The notes under the pieces: model-generated
Seen by the model: only the letters and a program-made list of their open reading frames with translations
What the model was told of the DNA's origin: nothing
Databases searched by the model: none
From: Candidatus Gastranaerophilales bacterium
Lineage (GTDB): Bacteria; Cyanobacteriota; Vampirovibrionia; Gastranaerophilales; Gastranaerophilaceae
Direction: 5' to 3'
NCBI GenBank assembly: GCA_944324345.1
Contig: CALUVT010000001.1
Location: 496,001 to 560,000, forward strand
Length of the DNA: 64,000 bases
Translations under genes and position numbers: made by a program
Part shown: positions 60,384 through 64,000 of the stretch, in pieces
Layout of the letters: each line of letters begins with the position of its first letter
Position numbering within the stretch: the stretch's first letter is position 1

Positions 60384-60848
60384 TTATCCCAACAAAATAT
60401 AAAAGTGAAAATAATACGCGAATACTATTCCAAATAAGGCTCCCATAATAACTTCAAAAGGAGTATGTCCCAAAAGCTCCTTAAGTTTGCCTCCTATGGC
60501 CTGAACATCATGTTTGTAAAAATCGTCCATCATTCGATTTAAGCATGCTGCAGTCTTCCCTGCTGCACGTCTTACGCCTGCGGCATCATACATCGTAATA
60601 AGAGCATAACCTAAAGCGATTGCAAATGCGATTGAATCAAAGCCCTTAATTATTCCAACGGCTGTTGAAAGGCCCATTACACCTGCAGAATGAGAACTTG
60701 GCATCCCTCCTGTTGTTGTAAAAATCTTAAAATTAACCTTCCTTGTTTTGATGGTAAATATTATAAATTTTATTAACTGAGCGATGAAAGCCGCCAACAT
60801 TCCGGCTGCTAAAGCCTCGTAACCAGTATCTAAGATGCTTTTAATCAT
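60384..60848 (-). CDS. Divergent PAP2-family membrane protein (DUF212/YuiD)
   Basis: A 154-aa protein with four predicted helices and the family motifs GGMPSSHSAGVMGLSTA and MYDAAGVRRAAGKTA, resembling lipid phosphatases of the PAP2 type in shortened form. It may dephosphorylate undecaprenyl or phosphatidylglycerol-type phosphates at the membrane. It lies just downstream of the prenyl diphosphate synthase (same strand, ~95 nt gap), which would fit a polyprenyl-phosphate role. Confidence 0.88.
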   Translation of the reverse strand: MIKSILDTGYEALAAGMLAAFIAQLIKFIIFTIKTRKVNFKIFTTTGGMPSSHSAGVMGLSTAVGIIKGFDSIAFAIALGYALITMYDAAGVRRAAGKTAACLNRMMDDFYKHDVQAIGGKLKELLGHTPFEVIMGALFGIVFAYYFHFYILLG

Positions 60849-60943
60849 ATATCCTTAAAATTCCTCTCTTACGTTATTCCAGTATAGCATGATAATAATT
60901 TTTGTAAATAATGTTTATTTGTGCTTTCAAAGTTTATTATGAG

Positions 60944-61846
60944 CTATTTTATTCTTATCTTGTTTAAAATTTCTTCAAATATTTCCGATTTGAGATTATT
61001 CTTCTGTAAAATATCAAAACATTTATCAATTAATATATTCAAGTCTTTCTTAGATTTTTCAAGTCCATAGAGACTAACGTAAGTTAATTTCCCTTCTTCT
61101 TTGTCTTTGCCGAGAGTTTTTCCCATTTGTTCAAAGGTAGATATTTCATCTAAAATATCATCGGCTATTTGGAAAGCAACCCCAAGGTTTTGTGCAAAAT
61201 CTGTTATTTCAGAAAGCTGATTTTCATCAGCATCTGCTATTATAGCTCCTGTTCTTAAGGCAAGTTTAAATAAATCAGCAGTTTTGTGAGTGTGTATATA
61301 TTCGAGAGTTTTTTCAAGTTCTTCTCTTTCAATATCTATTTTTCCAGAAAATTCGAAAGATTGCATAAGCTTTTCGCTTTCAATATCAATAACTTGTCCT
61401 GCTATCACACCATAAGCACCTGCTGCGTGGAAATATTCTTCCATAATTTTTATGAGCTTGCTCTCTCCTAAATTCTTTGAATATTTTAAAATAATTTGTG
61501 GAGCAAAGGTCAACAGTGCATCTCCTGCCAGTACTGCGTGAGCTTCCCCAAAGACCTTATGATTTGTTAGTTTCCCCCGTCTGTAGTCGTCATTATCCAT
61601 ACAGGGTAAATCGTCGTGAATAAGTGTTTGGGCATGAAGCATTTCGATTGCACAGGCTGTTGGTATTGCATCATTATAATTCCCGCCAAATAATCTGCAA
61701 GCTTCAAGACACATTACAGGTCGTAACCTTTTGCCCGGGAGCGTTACGGTATATTTCATTGCCTTGAAAATCCTTTGAGGGTAAATTATAGGCATAAATT
61801 CATCTATTGACTTGTTTATTATTTCTATGTATTCATTCATTTTCAT
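60944..61846 (-). CDS. ispA: Polyprenyl diphosphate synthase (FPP/GGPP type)
   Basis: A 300-aa isoprenyl chain-elongation enzyme. GKRLRPVMCLEACRLFGG binds IPP. The first Asp-rich motif is LIHDDLPCMDNDDYRRGK and the second is QIADDILDE. FARM spacing with two extra residues (DDxxxxD) is typical of bacterial FPP/GGPP synthases. Chain length cannot be fixed from the sequence alone. The start overlaps the end of rsgA by 14 nt, making an operon. Confidence 0.92.
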   Translation of the reverse strand: MKMNEYIEIINKSIDEFMPIIYPQRIFKAMKYTVTLPGKRLRPVMCLEACRLFGGNYNDAIPTACAIEMLHAQTLIHDDLPCMDNDDYRRGKLTNHKVFGEAHAVLAGDALLTFAPQIILKYSKNLGESKLIKIMEEYFHAAGAYGVIAGQVIDIESEKLMQSFEFSGKIDIEREELEKTLEYIHTHKTADLFKLALRTGAIIADADENQLSEITDFAQNLGVAFQIADDILDEISTFEQMGKTLGKDKEEGKLTYVSLYGLEKSKKDLNILIDKCFDILQKNNLKSEIFEEILNKIRIK

Positions 61847-62831
61847 TCTTTAATCCCTTATAAATCTTTTGTTTTATAGTATTTCTTGCACTTTGACGTT
61901 TCTTTTCACTGATTTTTGCAATATGTTTATTGTTTACAAGTTTTTTTAATTTTTCTTCTTTTTTGCCTTCGTATTTAATTCGTTCTTTATATTCTTTTGC
62001 TTCTTTTACAAATTCAAGGTAACTTTTGTATCTGTTTTCATCAATTTTATTGATATTTTTAAGAACATTACAACCGTCTTCACAGATATGAAGGCAGTCC
62101 GCATATTTACAATCGTTTTTAAATTTATATATGTCGTCAAATAATGAGTCTACATCAGCAGGCAATATAAAATCAAATCTTACGTTACTAAATCCCGGAG
62201 TATCAACAATTTTTGATTGATTATTGATTTTTATAATTTCGCAATGTCTTGTAGTGTGAGTTCCTCTTTGAGTTTTTTCACTTACTTGTTTTGTCCTAAG
62301 ATTTAGTTTTGGGTTGATCGCATTAACCAGGCTTGATTTTCCAACACCTGAGTTCCCGCACAAAACAGTAACTTTCCCTTCAAGAAGTTTTTCAAAATTT
62401 TTAATTCCTTTATGTTCTGTTGCTGATGTAAAAACGATTTTATATCCCAAGGGGAGGTAAATGTTTTGGATTTTGTCTTTTAATTTTTTATCCCATTTTA
62501 AATCTTCCTTGTTGAAGCACAGCACTGTATCAATGTTATAGTATTTAGCAAGAGCAATGTACCTGTTAAGTTGTATCATATCAAGATCGGGCTCTTTTAA
62601 TGCAGAGACTATTACAACTTGACTTATATTTGCGACGCTTGGACGTTTTATAAAATTTTTTCTCGGAAGAATTTTTGTAATAACACCATTATCAAATTCT
62701 ACAAAGTCACCGACAAAGATTTTTTCTTTCTGTTTTTTTAGAATTTCCCTTACCTTACACTCGTGAAATTCTTTCCCGTCGTCAATGTAGTAAAAATCTG
62801 AATGAATTTTATAAATTTGTCCTTCAGTCAT
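61833..62831 (-). CDS. rsgA: Ribosome small-subunit-dependent GTPase A
   Basis: 332 aa with the circularly permuted G-domain of RsgA. An N-terminal OB fold is followed by CFNKEDL (G4), TSATEHKGI (G5), LCGNSGVGKSSLVNAI (G1), TQRGTHTTRH (G2), VDTPGFSNV (G3), and a C-terminal zinc site (CKYADCLHICEDGC). It helps late 30S maturation. The C-terminal tail is Lys-rich, longer than usual. First gene of the rsgA-ispA operon. Confidence 0.94.
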   Translation of the reverse strand: MTEGQIYKIHSDFYYIDDGKEFHECKVREILKKQKEKIFVGDFVEFDNGVITKILPRKNFIKRPSVANISQVVIVSALKEPDLDMIQLNRYIALAKYYNIDTVLCFNKEDLKWDKKLKDKIQNIYLPLGYKIVFTSATEHKGIKNFEKLLEGKVTVLCGNSGVGKSSLVNAINPKLNLRTKQVSEKTQRGTHTTRHCEIIKINNQSKIVDTPGFSNVRFDFILPADVDSLFDDIYKFKNDCKYADCLHICEDGCNVLKNINKIDENRYKSYLEFVKEAKEYKERIKYEGKKEEKLKKLVNNKHIAKISEKKRQSARNTIKQKIYKGLKNENE

Positions 62832-63010
62832 TGTATAATTATTTTAACATAAAATCTAAAATTTATGTTTGTATATAATTTGTCAAGTTATTATAAATGC
62901 TTTAATTTTAAGAAATAGTTGGAAATTGTTACAATTGTTTGAAGTTTTGAATATTTGTGTTATTATCATTTTATAGATAAAATTTACAGTGTATTAAAAG
63001 GGGAAATTAT

Positions 63011-63568
63011 ATGATTTCAGTAAACGATTTAAAAACAGGCTTAACGCTTCAATTAGACAACGGCTTGTGGTCTGTTGTTGAATTTTTGCACGTAAAACCG
63101 GGTAAAGGTGCAGCGTTTGTAAGATCAAAATTAAAAAACGTTGAGACAGGTCAGGTTGTTGAAAAAACATTCCGTGCAGGTGAAAAAGTCGCAAAAGCTA
63201 TGCTTGACAGACGTGAAATGCAATATTTATATAAAGAAGGTAAAGAATACGTTATGATGGATAACGAAACTTATGAACAACTTCAACTGACAGAAGAGCA
63301 AATAGGTTCCGGTTTGAAGTATTTGAAAGAAAATATGATTGTTCAAGTGCTTATGCATGATGGACGTATTATTGGTGTAGACCTTCCTGCACACGTCGTT
63401 TTGGAAGTAACGGATACTCCGCCTTCAGAAAAAGGAAACACTGCTCAGGGCGGTACAAAACCTGCTACTCTTGAAACAGGAGCTGTTGTAAATGTCCCGT
63501 TCTTCATTTCCAATGGTGATAAGATAAGAGTTGATACCAGAACTAACGAATATCTTGATCGTGCGTAA
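63011..63568 (+). CDS. efp: Elongation factor P
   Basis: A 185-aa three-domain protein that relieves ribosome stalling at consecutive prolines. The tip loop is [12 protein letters not shown] with Lys32 as the modifiable residue, as expected for Lys-type EF-P. The C-terminal [23 protein letters not shown] is diagnostic. AAAGGGG precedes ATG. It lies upstream of accB, the order usual in Cyanobacteria. No EpmA/EpmB, DHS-like or YmfI modification gene is visible nearby. Confidence 0.96.
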   Translation: MISVNDLKTGLTLQLDNGLWSVVEFLHVKPGKGAAFVRSKLKNVETGQVVEKTFRAGEKVAKAMLDRREMQYLYKEGKEYVMMDNETYEQLQLTEEQIGSGLKYLKENMIVQVLMHDGRIIGVDLPAHVVLEVTDTPPSEKGNTAQGGTKPATLETGAVVNVPFFISNGDKIRVDTRTNEYLDRA

Positions 63569-63585
63569 TTAAAAGTTTTTTGAGT

Positions 63586-63630
63586 GTGAGGGGAAATCTT
63601 AATGCTCCTTTTATTTATCCCCTCACTTTT
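63586..63630 (+). terminator. Hairpin between efp and accB
   Basis: GTGAGGGG (63586-63593) pairs with CCCCTCAC (63619-63626), helped by AAAT/ATTT inside, and TTTT follows. It may terminate or attenuate transcription between the two genes. Confidence 0.65.
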
Positions 63631-63659
63631 ACTCAGTACTTAAAGAAAGGTAAGAAATA

Positions 63660-64000
63660 ATGAAGTTTGATATTGAATATGTGGAAAAATTGGCAAAAGT
63701 ATTAGCAGATAATTCTTTAACTGAAATTTCTTTAGAGGATGGTGAACAGGCTATTACTTTAAGAAAGGAAGTTATGGGAGTTGCTGCGGCTCCTGTTGCT
63801 GTTGCTCAGCAGCCAGTATCTGCTCCTGCACAAACTCAATCAGCACCAGCTGCTGAAGTTAAAAAAGGCAAGCCTTTGACTTCACCTATGGTAGGGACTT
63901 TTTATTCTGCTCCGTCGCCTGATGCTGAACCTTTTGTAAAGGTTGGACAGACTGTTAAAGAGGGTGATGTAGTTTGTATTGTAGAAGCTATGAAGCTTAT
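63660..64000 (+). CDS. accB: Biotin carboxyl carrier protein of acetyl-CoA carboxylase (partial)
   Basis: 113 codons to the window edge from ATG 63660, with AAAGAAAGG about 7 nt upstream. The N-terminal helix ([20 protein letters not shown]), then an Ala/Pro/Gln-rich linker, then the biotinyl domain starting [26 protein letters not shown]. It ends in the biotin site EAMKL. It carries biotin for malonyl-CoA synthesis. Only the last few residues are missing. Confidence 0.95.
   Translation, partial: MKFDIEYVEKLAKVLADNSLTEISLEDGEQAITLRKEVMGVAAAPVAVAQQPVSAPAQTQSAPAAEVKKGKPLTSPMVGTFYSAPSPDAEPFVKVGQTVKEGDVVCIVEAMKL

Overview
The window is an AT-rich stretch of a bacterial chromosome. It most resembles a non-photosynthetic Cyanobacteriota lineage, class Vampirovibrionia (Melainabacteria), order Gastranaerophilales. 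This is an inference from gene content. Four intact prepilin-like proteins carry the core FTLAEVLITLGIIGVVAA. There is a leukotoxin/filamentous-haemagglutinin-type adhesin, a YqeG phosphatase, and the efp-accB order usual in Cyanobacteria. MurE has the meso-DAP signature, and nothing photosynthetic is present. No phage, IS element, CRISPR array or rRNA was seen. Three tRNAs are present: Met-CAT, Lys-CTT and Ser-GGA.

Layout. 1-9.2 kb: a partial gene, a U32-like protein, twin prepilins, an XRE regulator, 4-alpha-glucanotransferase, a TPR/NHL secreted protein, an orphan sugar-ABC permease, a third prepilin and a 44-aa membrane protein. 9.3-14.7 kb: trhP-yqeG, then three lineage-type genes (membrane HExxH protein, membrane-anchored PHP protein, nucleotidyltransferase-like protein). 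14.7-23.6 kb: metal exporter, TolC, sugar nucleotidyltransferase, aroA, tRNAs, a glycosyltransferase, an acyltransferase and a small XRE locus. 23.6-33.1 kb: exported GH13 enzyme, redox protein, MlaD protein, histidine kinase, glutamate dehydrogenase, SIMPL protein, DMT transporter. 33.3-37.5 kb: large adhesin, then rnpA-rpmH. 37.5-49.3 kb: proC, a pilin remnant, an Fe-S protein, the fourth prepilin, ilvD-nagA, murE-ftsI, amidase, pepA. 49.5-54.5 kb: rny-ymdB-PHP operon carrying a divergent pilin-like protein and a LOG protein. 54.5-64 kb: apt, processive glycosyltransferase, HU, SNF2 helicase, PAP2-like protein, prenyl synthase, rsgA, efp and partial accB.

The most notable observation concerns two prepilin genes 32 kb apart (starts at 8358 and 40288). 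Each is preceded by a separate, well-formed mini-ORF with its own -35/-10 and Shine-Dalgarno, starting exactly 104 nt before the prepilin ATG. Each mini-ORF contains a 10-nt G or C homopolymer and is one nucleotide out of frame with the prepilin. There is no stop in the prepilin frame between tract and ATG. A one-base gain (10 to 11) would fuse either mini-ORF in frame and add exactly 35 residues. The two tracts share flanks but lie in opposite orientation. This looks like slipped-strand phase variation of prepilin N-termini, as an inference to be tested on reads and strains.

Other themes: several genes appear leaderless (-10 hexamer followed 6-7 nt later by ATG). Pilin-like genes also occur as a decayed C-terminal fragment and as a divergent protein without a prepilin cleavage site.
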